Shown here: positions 1 through 6,375 of the stretch, piece after piece | Numbering within the stretch: the first letter of the stretch is position 1 | Layout: every line of letters begins with the position of its first letter | NCBI GenBank assembly: GCA_030606845.1 | Contig: JAUWFP010000104.1 | Coordinates: forward strand, 1 to 7,187 | Reading direction: 5' to 3' | DNA length: 7,187 nucleotides | Source of the DNA: Anaerolineales bacterium | GTDB taxonomy: Bacteria; Chloroflexota; Anaerolineae; Anaerolineales; E44-bin32 | Program-made: the position numbers and the translations under genes | The notes under the pieces: generated by a model | Databases searched by the model: none | The model's input: the letters and a program-made list of their open reading frames with translations, nothing else | Told to the model about the DNA's origin: nothing

Positions 1-87
1 TCCTATAGCAATAACCTGATTGTTATTTGCAAGCAGTTTCCAGCGAAATTCACCCTTCTTGTCTTTATAGATTTCGAATTTTGCCAT
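1..87 (-). CDS. DUF1508 (YegP-like) protein, N-terminal part, cut by window edge
   Basis: Only the first 29 codons are inside the window. They begin MAKFEIYKDKKGEFRW and continue to ...NNNQVIAIG. The opening FEIYKDKKGEFRWKL and the following 'NxQVIA' match the start of DUF1508/YegP domains, small beta-rich proteins of about 50-110 residues, often with two tandem copies, whose biochemical role is not established. The ATG start (complement of 85-87) is supported by a strong Shine-Dalgarno, AAGGAGG, at 98-104 on the minus strand, about 10 bases upstream. The gene lies downstream of mobA in the same direction, but a TATAAT element in the gap suggests its own promoter. The family call rests on a short stretch and the remaining length is unknown. 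Confidence 0.8.
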   Translation of the reverse strand, partial: MAKFEIYKDKKGEFRWKLLANNNQVIAIG

Positions 88-130
88 TGTTTATCATCCT
101 CCTTGTCGTTAGTTTGTCTACGAGGGTCGT

Positions 131-136
131 ATTATA
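131..136 (-). promoter_or_regulatory. Candidate -10 element for the DUF1508 gene
   Basis: On the minus strand this reads TATAAT, a perfect -10 hexamer, 44 bases upstream of the DUF1508 start codon and just beyond the mobA stop. A transcription start near 124 would leave a leader of about 37 nt containing the AAGGAGG site. I see no good -35 at the usual 16-18 bp spacing, so the call rests on the -10 and its position. A small inverted repeat, TACGA-GGG-TCGTA (119-131), overlaps the predicted start site. Confidence 0.4.
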
Positions 137-146
137 CATCGCAGAT

Positions 147-731
147 TCAAATGAGGAGCTGTTCCGCTCGTTCTAAGTCTTCCGCTGTGTTTACGTTGAA
201 GAAACTTAATCCGGAAGGATCAAGCTCGGTGAGTACGCGCTCTTCGATGGGGAGCACGTGTACTTGAGAATAGAAGCTAACCATTCGTCGTTCGCCGGAA
301 CCAAGCGCTGCTTCCACCGTGGGGAGGCAGCGCGCCCTGTTGTAGACGGCTTGGAGCGGTTCGTATTTGTCACCATGCTTGGGAACGATTGCATCAGCCT
401 CATGTGCTCGGCTGAGAAGATGTTCGAGCAATTCACGGCTTACGAATGGAGTGTCGCAAGACAAAACCAGGACGACCTCACCCCGCGCCGCGACTAGCGC
501 GGTTTTTAGGCCATGCAAGGCACCAGCGCCGGGGATCTCGTCGCCCACCATCCGCAGATTGAGATGGGTCAGAGTCTCTGGGCGATTGGTCGTTATCAAG
601 ATTTCGTCTGCCAAACCAACGATTCGAGCGAGCACTCGCTCGATCAGCGGGATTCCCGCCAGACGGATCAGCGCTTTATCTTCCCCCATTCGGCTGGATT
701 TCCCGCCTGCCTGAACAGCAATGGTGATCAT
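147..731 (-). CDS. mobA: Molybdenum cofactor guanylyltransferase MobA
   Basis: A 194-residue cytoplasmic enzyme that transfers GMP from GTP to Mo-molybdopterin to form the guanine-dinucleotide form of the cofactor. The nucleotide-binding signature is at residues 7-21 (QAGGKSSRMGEDKAL, with R14, G16 and K19). A glycine-rich GAGALHGL lies at 68-75, and CDTPF at 92-96 carries the Asp expected to bind magnesium. EPLQAVY is at 124-130, and the C-terminal FFNVNTAEDL at 177-186 is typical of the family. The length fits MobA (about 190-200 residues). The first motif has Gln where many homologues have Leu before AGG. The start ATG at 729-731 has only a GAGGG about 12 bases upstream, a weak ribosome site. 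It is divergent from amrS across a 62-bp gap. No molybdopterin-synthesis gene or molybdoenzyme is nearby, so its partner enzymes lie elsewhere. A CTP-specific relative (MocA-like) is a less likely alternative. Confidence 0.9.
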   Translation of the reverse strand: MITIAVQAGGKSSRMGEDKALIRLAGIPLIERVLARIVGLADEILITTNRPETLTHLNLRMVGDEIPGAGALHGLKTALVAARGEVVLVLSCDTPFVSRELLEHLLSRAHEADAIVPKHGDKYEPLQAVYNRARCLPTVEAALGSGERRMVSFYSQVHVLPIEERVLTELDPSGLSFFNVNTAEDLERAEQLLI

Positions 732-771
732 GGTTACATTTTACCCTCGCTGCCGATGCTCTGGGGGCGGG

Positions 772-780
772 TGATATAAT
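772..780 (+). promoter_or_regulatory. Extended -10 promoter of amrS
   Basis: The sequence TGATATAAT contains a perfect TATAAT (775-780) preceded by TG at the extended -10 position. No recognisable -35 is found 17 bp upstream (752-757 reads GCCGAT), which fits an extended -10 promoter. Transcription would start near 786-788, leaving only 6-8 nt before the amrS ATG at 794. I see no Shine-Dalgarno there, so translation would be leaderless-like. Confidence 0.55.
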
Positions 781-793
781 TCGCGATAATCTC

Positions 794-1921
794 ATGACAA
801 CCCTGGCTGAAGTGCTCGATGCGATGACCGTCCCCGGGGAGCTTTACACAGCTCTCCCGAATGGGGATGTGCGCTGTTTCGCCTGTGGACATCGCTGCCT
901 GATTCGAGATGGTCGGCGCGGGGTATGCAAGGTCCGTTTCAACACGGGTGGAGAGCTGCGGGTTCCTTGGGGTTACGTAGCAGCTTTGCAGTGTGATCCC
1001 ACCGAGAAAAAGCCTTTCTACCATCTTCTACCCGGCTCCGATACACTAACATTCGGAATGCTGGGCTGTGATTTCCACTGCTCCTATTGCCAGAACTGGG
1101 TCTCGTCACAAGCTTTGCGCGACCCCGCATCTGATGCCTCCGCAGCCTACCTGCGTCAAATCGAACCATCCGAGATGATTGAGTATGGACTTAATATGGG
1201 CGCTCAGGTTGTGGCTTCTTCATACAATGAGCCTCTGATCACTTCCGAATGGGCCGTCGCAGTATTCAAGGAAGCCGTGAAAGCGGGCTTGAAGTGCGCA
1301 TATGTCTCCAATGGAAACGCGACACCGGAAGTGATGGATTATCTCAGTCCATATCTCAGCGGGTTTAAAATTGACCTCAAGACAATGCAGGATCGGAAGT
1401 ACCGTGAATTGGGCAGCGTGCTTCAACATGTACTTGATAGCATCAAGATGGCCCACGAACGGGGCCTCTGGGTGGAGATTGTCACGCTTGTTGTCCCCGG
1501 CTTCAACGACAGCACCGAGGAGTTATTGGATGCGGCCAGGTTTATCGTATCCATCTCGCCGGATATCCCCTGGCATGTCACCGCCTTCCATAAGAATTAC
1601 CATATGACCGATACAGAGAATACGACTGTCGATACCCTGATCCGGGCGGCTGAGATAGGGCAAGAAGCGGGGCTGCGGTATGTATATGCGGGGAACCTCC
1701 CGGGCCGGGTTGATCCTTACGAGGACACAGCTTGCCCAACATGCCAACAGAGTCTGATCCGGCGGTATGGCTTTGTGATCCTGGATTATCAACTGACCGG
1801 GCAGGGGACTTGCCCGAATTGTGGAACCGCTATTCCCGGAATCTGGCCGGAGACGACCAATGAAGTGAGGCTCAGTACGGCAGCAGATCTGTTTTCACGG
1901 CGCCCGCGTATCGTCCCGTAA
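794..1921 (+). CDS. amrS: AmmeMemoRadiSam system radical SAM enzyme AmrS
   Basis: A 375-residue radical SAM protein of the AmrS type, related to pyruvate formate-lyase activating enzymes. A cysteine cluster near the N-terminus (C28, C31, C35, C45) precedes the radical SAM motif CDFHCSYC at 92-99, whose three cysteines (92, 96, 99) bind the 4Fe-4S cluster that cleaves S-adenosylmethionine. Further family landmarks are SYNEP (143-147), YVSNGNATPE (170-179), FKIDLK (191-196) and PGFND (235-239). The protein ends in a zinc-ribbon-like pair, CPTC (314-317) and CPNC (340-343). In many genomes this enzyme is linked to AMMECR1 (AmrA) and Memo (AmrB) proteins; neither is in this window, and I cannot name its substrate. 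The start at 794 lacks a Shine-Dalgarno but follows an extended -10 promoter closely. An internal ATG at 824 is the alternative, also without a clear site. A 100-residue gene follows 44 bp downstream on the same strand. Confidence 0.88.
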   Translation: MTTLAEVLDAMTVPGELYTALPNGDVRCFACGHRCLIRDGRRGVCKVRFNTGGELRVPWGYVAALQCDPTEKKPFYHLLPGSDTLTFGMLGCDFHCSYCQNWVSSQALRDPASDASAAYLRQIEPSEMIEYGLNMGAQVVASSYNEPLITSEWAVAVFKEAVKAGLKCAYVSNGNATPEVMDYLSPYLSGFKIDLKTMQDRKYRELGSVLQHVLDSIKMAHERGLWVEIVTLVVPGFNDSTEELLDAARFIVSISPDIPWHVTAFHKNYHMTDTENTTVDTLIRAAEIGQEAGLRYVYAGNLPGRVDPYEDTACPTCQQSLIRRYGFVILDYQLTGQGTCPNCGTAIPGIWPETTNEVRLSTAADLFSRRPRIVP

Positions 1922-1950
1922 GCCACCCTCGGAGCGTGGTGTTGGATCCT

Positions 1951-1957
1951 AGAGGAG
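1951..1957 (+). promoter_or_regulatory. Ribosome binding site that decides a TTG start
   Basis: AGAGGAG lies eight bases before the TTG at 1966. It is the only good Shine-Dalgarno in the gap after amrS and supports TTG as the initiator of the 100-residue gene, since no ATG or GTG lies in frame near it. Confidence 0.7.
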
Positions 1958-1965
1958 CGTAACGG

Positions 1966-2268
1966 TTGGAAACCAAACTAATACTGACGTACGATCCGAT
2001 ACCGGAGCAGCGCGAGGCATATTTTCGTTATGTCCTGGGCGAGTTTGTGCCCACGATGGAACAGATGGGTCTGAGGATGTGCGAATCTTGGCATACCGCT
2101 TATGGCTCCTACCCGCTCAGGCTCCAGGGCTTCACAGCTGATGATAACGATGCGATGGCACAGATTCTGGACTCTCGGGACTTCAAGGAGCTTGAGGCGC
2201 GGCTGCAGGAGTACGTGGTCAATTATCGGCGACGCGTCGTCCTCCGCAAGAAAACCTTCCAATTTTAG
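1966..2268 (+). CDS. Small conserved-looking protein of unknown function, possible alpha-beta barrel fold
   Basis: I do not recognise this 100-residue protein by name. It starts at TTG behind a good AGAGGAG site and ends just before an AT-rich regulatory region. It has no signal peptide, membrane segment, cysteine pair or catalytic motif. By eye the order is beta (residues 3-10, KLILTYDP), alpha (13-35), beta (36-57, a hairpin-like stretch with many aromatic residues), alpha (59-85) and a final beta segment (86-94, VNYRRRVVL). This beta-alpha-beta-alpha-beta order is compatible with a ferredoxin-like or dimeric alpha-beta barrel (NIPSNAP/ABM-like) domain, which is inference. The protein ends in a basic patch, RRRVVLRKK. 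It lies 44 bp behind amrS on the same strand with no terminator visible between them, so cotranscription with amrS is likely. It is a real gene judging by start signal, codon pattern and placement. Confidence 0.7.
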   Translation: METKLILTYDPIPEQREAYFRYVLGEFVPTMEQMGLRMCESWHTAYGSYPLRLQGFTADDNDAMAQILDSRDFKELEARLQEYVVNYRRRVVLRKKTFQF

Positions 2269-2300
2269 TCACAATCCTGCTGGAAATAAGAAAAAGGTTA

Positions 2301-2329
2301 TTGACAGGAATATTTTCTTAATGTACCGT
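2301..2329 (+). promoter_or_regulatory. Candidate promoter of the gntR-transporter operon
   Basis: A perfect -35 TTGACA at 2301-2306 is followed after 17 bp by TACCGT (2324-2329), a poor -10 with three of six consensus bases. Transcription would start near 2336-2337, immediately before the 12-bp palindrome at 2339-2350, a sensible layout for a repressed promoter. A better-looking AT hexamer, TATATT (2366-2371), has no -35 at normal spacing. The -35 is clear and the -10 is uncertain. Confidence 0.45.
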
Positions 2330-2338
2330 TAAGAGAAG

Positions 2339-2350
2339 TTGGACGTCCAA
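2339..2350 (+). promoter_or_regulatory. Putative GntR-family operator (perfect 12-bp palindrome)
   Basis: TTGGACGTCCAA is a perfect palindrome in the leader of the gntR gene, just past the predicted transcription start. It matches the core of the Bacillus AraR operator (TTGTACGTACAA) at 10 of 12 positions, and AraR also has a GntR-type DNA-binding domain. The inference is that the adjacent regulator binds here and represses its own operon until a ligand arrives. I saw no second exact copy in the window. Confidence 0.55.
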
Positions 2351-2392
2351 TGTTTCTCCGTCAAATATATTCAAAGATAGAATTTGGTGAAT

Positions 2393-3124
2393 ATGGTTAT
2401 CAATACCAGTACGCGATTGCATCAAGTAAAAGCGTATTTGCTCAACTACATTAGCCAAAACCAGCTCAAGCGCAACGACCAACTGCCTTCAGAAGCGGCG
2501 ATAGCAAAAACGCTGGGGGTCAGTCGGAATACTCTGCGGGAAGCCTATATTTCGCTGGAAAACGAAGGCATTATTGTGCGGCGACACGGCATCGGCACCT
2601 TTGTGGCTCACCCCCCCGTCATCCGAGATTCTCTCAATGAGTTTTTGCCCTTTGCCAAGCTCATTCAGGATAGTGGTTATCAGCCGAACTTTCAAACCCT
2701 ATCCATGGGTTTCGTACCAGCGTCAATTGAAGTCAATGATGCGTTAAACACGCCGCCCTCGACAGAATTGCGCTGTATTAAACGTCTTGTCCTGGCTGAT
2801 CAACAACCGGTGATATATGTTGAGGATTATTTTGCCCCAGTAGTTGAAGAAGCAGCTCTGAATTGGGACGATTTCAATGGCAACATGGTTCATTTTCTAG
2901 CCGCCTCGCTTGGTAGCCCACTGCATCAAATTCAATCTCGCATCCGCGCCGCGGCCATCAGTCCCGATATTTCGCAATACTTAGAATTGGAAGCAGGAAC
3001 ACCGATTCTCAGCGTTCGATCAACCATCTATGCGGTGGATAATCGGCCCGTCACTTATAGCAAAATCTGCTTCAATTCAACGATTATGGAGTTGGATATC
3101 GTGCGGATCATCCGCACAAAATAA
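2393..3124 (+). CDS. GntR/HutC-family transcriptional regulator with UTRA ligand domain
   Basis: A cytoplasmic one-component regulator, 243 residues from the ATG chosen here. In-frame TTG (2384) and GTG (2387) codons just upstream would add two or three residues. None of the three has a clear Shine-Dalgarno, so the start is uncertain. Counted from TTG 2384, the N-terminal winged helix-turn-helix covers about residues 10-74, with the GntR signature LPSEAAIAKTLGVSRNTLRE (34-53) and the wing ending RRHGIGTFV. The C-terminal UTRA domain, about residues 95-240, includes the typical stretch LELEAGTPILSVRSTIYAVD (200-219) and binds a small effector, often a sugar phosphate or related metabolite in this family. 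A palindromic operator candidate lies in its leader and a transporter operon starts 31 bp behind its stop, so its likely job is ligand-responsive control of that operon and of itself. The effector cannot be told from sequence. Confidence 0.88.
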   Translation: MVINTSTRLHQVKAYLLNYISQNQLKRNDQLPSEAAIAKTLGVSRNTLREAYISLENEGIIVRRHGIGTFVAHPPVIRDSLNEFLPFAKLIQDSGYQPNFQTLSMGFVPASIEVNDALNTPPSTELRCIKRLVLADQQPVIYVEDYFAPVVEEAALNWDDFNGNMVHFLAASLGSPLHQIQSRIRAAAISPDISQYLELEAGTPILSVRSTIYAVDNRPVTYSKICFNSTIMELDIVRIIRTK

Positions 3125-3141
3125 ACGTGGCTCAAATTCAC

Positions 3142-3148
3142 AAGGAGG
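3142..3148 (+). promoter_or_regulatory. Ribosome binding site fixing the start of the binding-protein gene
   Basis: AAGGAGG, seven bases before ATG 3156, is the strongest translation signal in the window. It shows that the binding-protein gene starts at 3156, directly at a lipoprotein signal peptide, although the open frame extends back to 3030 inside gntR. It fits the high expression expected of a solute-binding protein. Confidence 0.85.
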
Positions 3149-3155
3149 AAGGATT

Positions 3156-4511
3156 ATGAAAGCCCGTAAAAGTTTTCTCGTAGTAATGGTGATCCTGTTG
3201 ATTGGATTGCTGGCCGCATGCGGCACGACAGCCCCAGCCGAGCCAGCAGCGACGGAAGACACCGCCCCAGCAGAAGAAGCTGCCCCCACGGAAGCACCGG
3301 TTGTCGAGGAGCCAAGCGAACCGGTGACGATCGAGTTCTTCTACCCGGTCGCCGTGGATGCACCTATCGCCGCGATCATCGAAGGTTACATCGACGCTTT
3401 TGAGGTTGAGAATCCCCACATCACCGTCGAAGCTGTGTTCTCGGGCGGTTATGGAGATGTTCAAACAGCGATTATGACCGCTATTGATGGGGGAGCAGAG
3501 CCCCCCGCCATGGGAGTCATGCTGGCGACGGCACTTTATGATCTGATCAACGCCGACGCGATCTCCCCGGTGTCTCCTAGCGATGAATACCTCGCCGACG
3601 TCTTCCCGGCCTTCTTAGACAACTCGCGCTATGACGGAAAAATCTGGAGTGTTCCTTTCCAGCGCAGCGCGGTGGTCATGTATTACAACGCTGATCTGTT
3701 CGAAGAAGCCGGCATTGAGCCGCCCGATTCCTGGGATAGCTGGGCTGCAGCAGCCCAAGCGCTAACGGTTCGCGAGGGTGCAGAGGTCATACGCTGGGGG
3801 ATCGAATATCCCTCTGGCTGGCCTTATTGGCTCTTCCAGCCGCTGGCTATCGGCAGTGGGCAGAACATCGTTGGTGAGAGCGATACCGAAGTGTTCTTCG
3901 ATGATCCCGACGTGATCGAAGCTGTCCAGTTCTATATCGATCTTTCCGAGGAATATGGGGCGACCCCGGCAGGTGTGCAGGGTATTTGGGGCCAAGCCCC
4001 CACCGATCTTGCAACGGGTCTGACGGCGATGATCGTGCACTCCACAGGCAGTCTGACGGGGCTTCTAGACCAGGTTGACTTCGAGCTTGGCGTGATGCCT
4101 ATCCCCGGACAGGCGGCGGGCACTTTCGCCAGTGTTCCCGGCGGCGGTAACATCTACATCATGAAGGGTGCACCTGAAGAAAAGCAGGCTGCAGCCTGGC
4201 TCTTTGCCGAGTTTCTTTCAGAGCCGGAGCGTGTCGCTGATTTCAGCATTCAGACAGGATACATCGCCTCGCTGAACAGCAGCTACGAAACCGATGCCAT
4301 GAAGGCTTACCTGGCAGAGGTCCCGCAAGCAGCGGAAACTAAGAACGCGCTGCAGCACGCCGGCGCTGAGCTCATGGTCCAAAACCTGGGCGAGGTTCGC
4401 AACATCTTCCACGATTACTTGCAGCGAGCCTATAACGGCGAAATGACTCCTGAAGAAGCGATGGCAGCCGCACAAGCTGAGGCGGAAGCCGCTCTGGAGA
4501 TCTTCAAATAG
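3156..4511 (+). CDS. ABC transporter extracellular solute-binding lipoprotein (family 1, sugar-type)
   Basis: A 451-residue secreted lipoprotein that captures a solute outside the membrane and delivers it to the two permeases encoded downstream. Residues 1-21 form a lipoprotein signal peptide: a basic KARK start, a hydrophobic core, and a lipobox LAAC with the lipidated cysteine at 22. An Ala/Pro/Glu-rich flexible linker follows to about residue 57. The mature domain starts with VTIEFFYP and carries family-1 landmarks: VPFQRSAVVMYYNADLFEEAGI (166-187), followed by PPDSWDSW, AMIVHSTGSL (281-290), and GTFASVPGGGNIYIMKGAPEEKQAAAW (322-348). The last stretch resembles the UgpB (glycerol 3-phosphate) branch as well as sugar binders. 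The C-terminus is a helical, Ala/Glu-rich tail. The ATG is chosen for its AAGGAGG site and the signal peptide. The substrate is unknown: no enzyme gene accompanies the operon. Confidence 0.92.
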   Translation: MKARKSFLVVMVILLIGLLAACGTTAPAEPAATEDTAPAEEAAPTEAPVVEEPSEPVTIEFFYPVAVDAPIAAIIEGYIDAFEVENPHITVEAVFSGGYGDVQTAIMTAIDGGAEPPAMGVMLATALYDLINADAISPVSPSDEYLADVFPAFLDNSRYDGKIWSVPFQRSAVVMYYNADLFEEAGIEPPDSWDSWAAAAQALTVREGAEVIRWGIEYPSGWPYWLFQPLAIGSGQNIVGESDTEVFFDDPDVIEAVQFYIDLSEEYGATPAGVQGIWGQAPTDLATGLTAMIVHSTGSLTGLLDQVDFELGVMPIPGQAAGTFASVPGGGNIYIMKGAPEEKQAAAWLFAEFLSEPERVADFSIQTGYIASLNSSYETDAMKAYLAEVPQAAETKNALQHAGAELMVQNLGEVRNIFHDYLQRAYNGEMTPEEAMAAAQAEAEAALEIFK

Positions 4512-4530
4512 GATAATGAACGTCTAAGTC

Positions 4531-4565
4531 AAGCATGGGGACACATACTAAGTGTCCCCATGTTT
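4531..4565 (+). promoter_or_regulatory. Intercistronic stem-loop between binding protein and first permease
   Basis: A perfect 11-bp inverted repeat, CATGGGGACAC (4534-4544) and GTGTCCCCATG (4552-4562), flanks a 7-nt loop. One G-U and two A-U pairs extend it to a 14-bp stem (4531-4565). Only three T residues follow, so it is not a proper intrinsic terminator. In malE-malF type operons such hairpins block 3' decay and keep binding-protein mRNA more abundant than permease mRNA. The same role, perhaps with partial termination, is inferred here. Confidence 0.75.
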
Positions 4566-4600
4566 CATAACTCCTCACTAAGCTGCATAATGGAGGGAAG

Positions 4601-5488
4601 ATGCAGCGATCACAAACACGGAAATCCAGCCTACCCTACTTGCTGATTTTACCGACCTTGTTTTTTGTGGCGATATTTACAATCTGGCCGACAATTAACA
4701 GCTTCTACATGTCCTTCTTTCGTCAACGGCTCAATCTAGCGCGCTTCAGGGATCCTACTTTCGTTGGGATCGAAAACTTTGCAAATTTATTTTCCGACCC
4801 CAGATTTATTCAGGTTCTAAAAAACACAATTATCTATGTGCTTGGCACGGTCCCACTCGCTATTTTCCTGGCATTCTTATTTGCCTTCCTGGTAAATCAG
4901 CGCATACGCGGCGTTGGCTTATCACGCCTCAGTTTTTTTCATCCCAGCATCTTGCCGATGGTGAGCGCGGCAACGATCTGGATGTTCTTTCTAACACCCG
5001 ACTACGGGATCTTTAATGAGGCGCTAAATTTCTTGGGATACCGTGGTCCCCAAAACTGGACGGCCAATCCGGACCTCGCTTTAATTTCCATCATGATTGT
5101 TGCCCTTTGGAAGAACGCCGGATATTACATGATCTTCTATCTAGCCGGCATGCAGAATCTACCCACGGAGGTCTTTGAGGCCGCCACTCTGGATGGGGCT
5201 AGCACCTGGCAAAAGTTGCGCTATGTCACGTTCCCCCTTCTGCGCGGGACAACACTTTTTATTACCACCATCGCCATCATCGGAGCATTTCAGACGGTGG
5301 ATCAAATCTTTGTGCTAACCCAAGGTGGACCGAGCGGAGCAAGCACGACGCTTCTCTACTACCTCTGGCAAGTAAGATTCGAATTCCAGGATGTAGGGAA
5401 AGCATCAGCGATCACGGTGGTCTTGATCGTTTTGCTTTTACTCTTCACAGTAACCAATTTCGTGCTATCGGAACGCGGAGAGGATTAG
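4601..5488 (+). CDS. ABC transporter permease, CUT1 type, MalF/UgpA-like
   Basis: A 295-residue inner-membrane protein forming half of the translocation channel with the next gene product. About six hydrophobic segments are visible (near residues 11-32, 72-97, 107-131, 158-182, 215-237 and 260-288). The cytoplasmic EAA loop that docks the ATPase is EAATLDGASTWQKLRYVTFP (183-202 plus the residues leading to P212), with E183, G189 and P212 at the expected places. A further family mark is the QGGPSGASTTLLYYLW stretch from 241. It has no large periplasmic loop of the enterobacterial MalF kind, as is usual for shorter UgpA-like proteins. The ATG is preceded by GGAGGG at 4592-4597, slightly close to the start. 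It follows the binding-protein gene after 89 bp holding a stem-loop. Confidence 0.93.
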   Translation: MQRSQTRKSSLPYLLILPTLFFVAIFTIWPTINSFYMSFFRQRLNLARFRDPTFVGIENFANLFSDPRFIQVLKNTIIYVLGTVPLAIFLAFLFAFLVNQRIRGVGLSRLSFFHPSILPMVSAATIWMFFLTPDYGIFNEALNFLGYRGPQNWTANPDLALISIMIVALWKNAGYYMIFYLAGMQNLPTEVFEAATLDGASTWQKLRYVTFPLLRGTTLFITTIAIIGAFQTVDQIFVLTQGGPSGASTTLLYYLWQVRFEFQDVGKASAITVVLIVLLLLFTVTNFVLSERGED

Positions 5489-5489
5489 A

Positions 5490-6341
5490 ATGCTGTTATC
5501 GAAAGATGGCCATCAGCGCCGCTGGAATACCAAGAAAATCTTCTCCACGCTCATCACCTGGACAATAGCGCTCCTTTGGGCCGTTCCTGTTTTCTGGGCT
5601 TTAGTTGCCTCCTTCCGGCCTGCATCAGAGCCGATGGGTCGAGGCGACGTCTGGTTTGGAACGATGCTCACGCTGGATAATTACATTAAAGCCTGGTCCT
5701 TGGCGCCTTTTGATCTCTACTTTCTTAACACCGTGATTATCGTGTCCATGATCCTGGGTGTGCAGTTAATCACCATCACCTTGGCGGGCTTCGCCTTTGC
5801 TCATTATGACTTTCGCGGAAGAAAGATCCTGTTGTTTATCATCCTACTGCAATTAATGATCCCAACCACTGCTCTGTTGGTGCCGAATTTCTCGACCATT
5901 CGCTTCCTCAATCTATACGATACACGCCTGGCGATTGCGATCCCGTATTTCGGTTCTGCTTTTGGGGCGTTCTTAATGAGGCAGGCTTTTCTCGAAGTGC
6001 CTCATGATCTTGTGGACGCCGGCACCATCGATGGTGCTAGTTGGTGGCAATTGCTCAGGCATATCTATCTACCCCCCACAATACCCGTGCTGGTGGCGTT
6101 TGGAATTTCATCGGTCGCGTGGCACTGGAACGAGTTCCTATGGCCGCTGATCATAACGAAGAGCGATGCGGCGCGGCCGCTTACGGCAGGGCTCGTGCGA
6201 TTTACACAACTGGGTGAAATTGGCGCGCAATGGTCATTATTGAGCGCGGCTACGTTGCTTGTGGCCGCACCCCTCTTCATTGCCTTTCTGGTCTTCCAGA
6301 GACGGTTCATTGAAAGTTTTGTTCATTCAGGTTTGAAATAG
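5490..6341 (+). CDS. ABC transporter permease, CUT1 type, MalG/UgpE-like
   Basis: A 283-residue inner-membrane protein, the second half of the channel. It shows six hydrophobic segments (around residues 17-41, 78-103, 112-131, 146-163, 197-220 and 249-269) and a short C-terminal tail, ESFVHSGLK, typical of MalG/UgpE proteins. The ATPase-docking loop is at 171-195, reading PHDLVDAGTIDGASWWQLLR and then HIYLP. It has Asp-Ala-Gly where the consensus has Glu-Ala-Ala, a common variant in this subfamily; the conserved Gly is G182 and the Pro is P195. The start lies one base after the stop of the preceding permease, and its ribosome site (GGAGAGGA, 5477-5484) lies inside that gene's end, which implies translational coupling. 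The operon ends here: no ATP-binding subunit follows, so a shared MsmX/UgpC-type ATPase encoded elsewhere must power it. Confidence 0.93.
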   Translation: MLLSKDGHQRRWNTKKIFSTLITWTIALLWAVPVFWALVASFRPASEPMGRGDVWFGTMLTLDNYIKAWSLAPFDLYFLNTVIIVSMILGVQLITITLAGFAFAHYDFRGRKILLFIILLQLMIPTTALLVPNFSTIRFLNLYDTRLAIAIPYFGSAFGAFLMRQAFLEVPHDLVDAGTIDGASWWQLLRHIYLPPTIPVLVAFGISSVAWHWNEFLWPLIITKSDAARPLTAGLVRFTQLGEIGAQWSLLSAATLLVAAPLFIAFLVFQRRFIESFVHSGLK

Positions 6342-6375
6342 GATTTGGCCCCATTTGTCAACAAAGTGATTATTG

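Noticed and set aside
1922..1945. Possible hairpin CCAC...GTGG after the amrS stop as a terminator
   Set aside because: Only about four base pairs and no T tract; the next gene is probably cotranscribed.
3030..3155. In-frame extension of the binding-protein gene back into gntR
   Set aside because: The added residues do not form a signal peptide, whereas ATG 3156 follows AAGGAGG and begins a proper lipoprotein signal.
3138..3464. Long minus-strand open frames opposite the binding-protein gene
   Set aside because: They are antisense shadows of the Ala/Pro/Glu-rich coding region, with arginine/glycine/cysteine-rich low-quality translations and no start signals.
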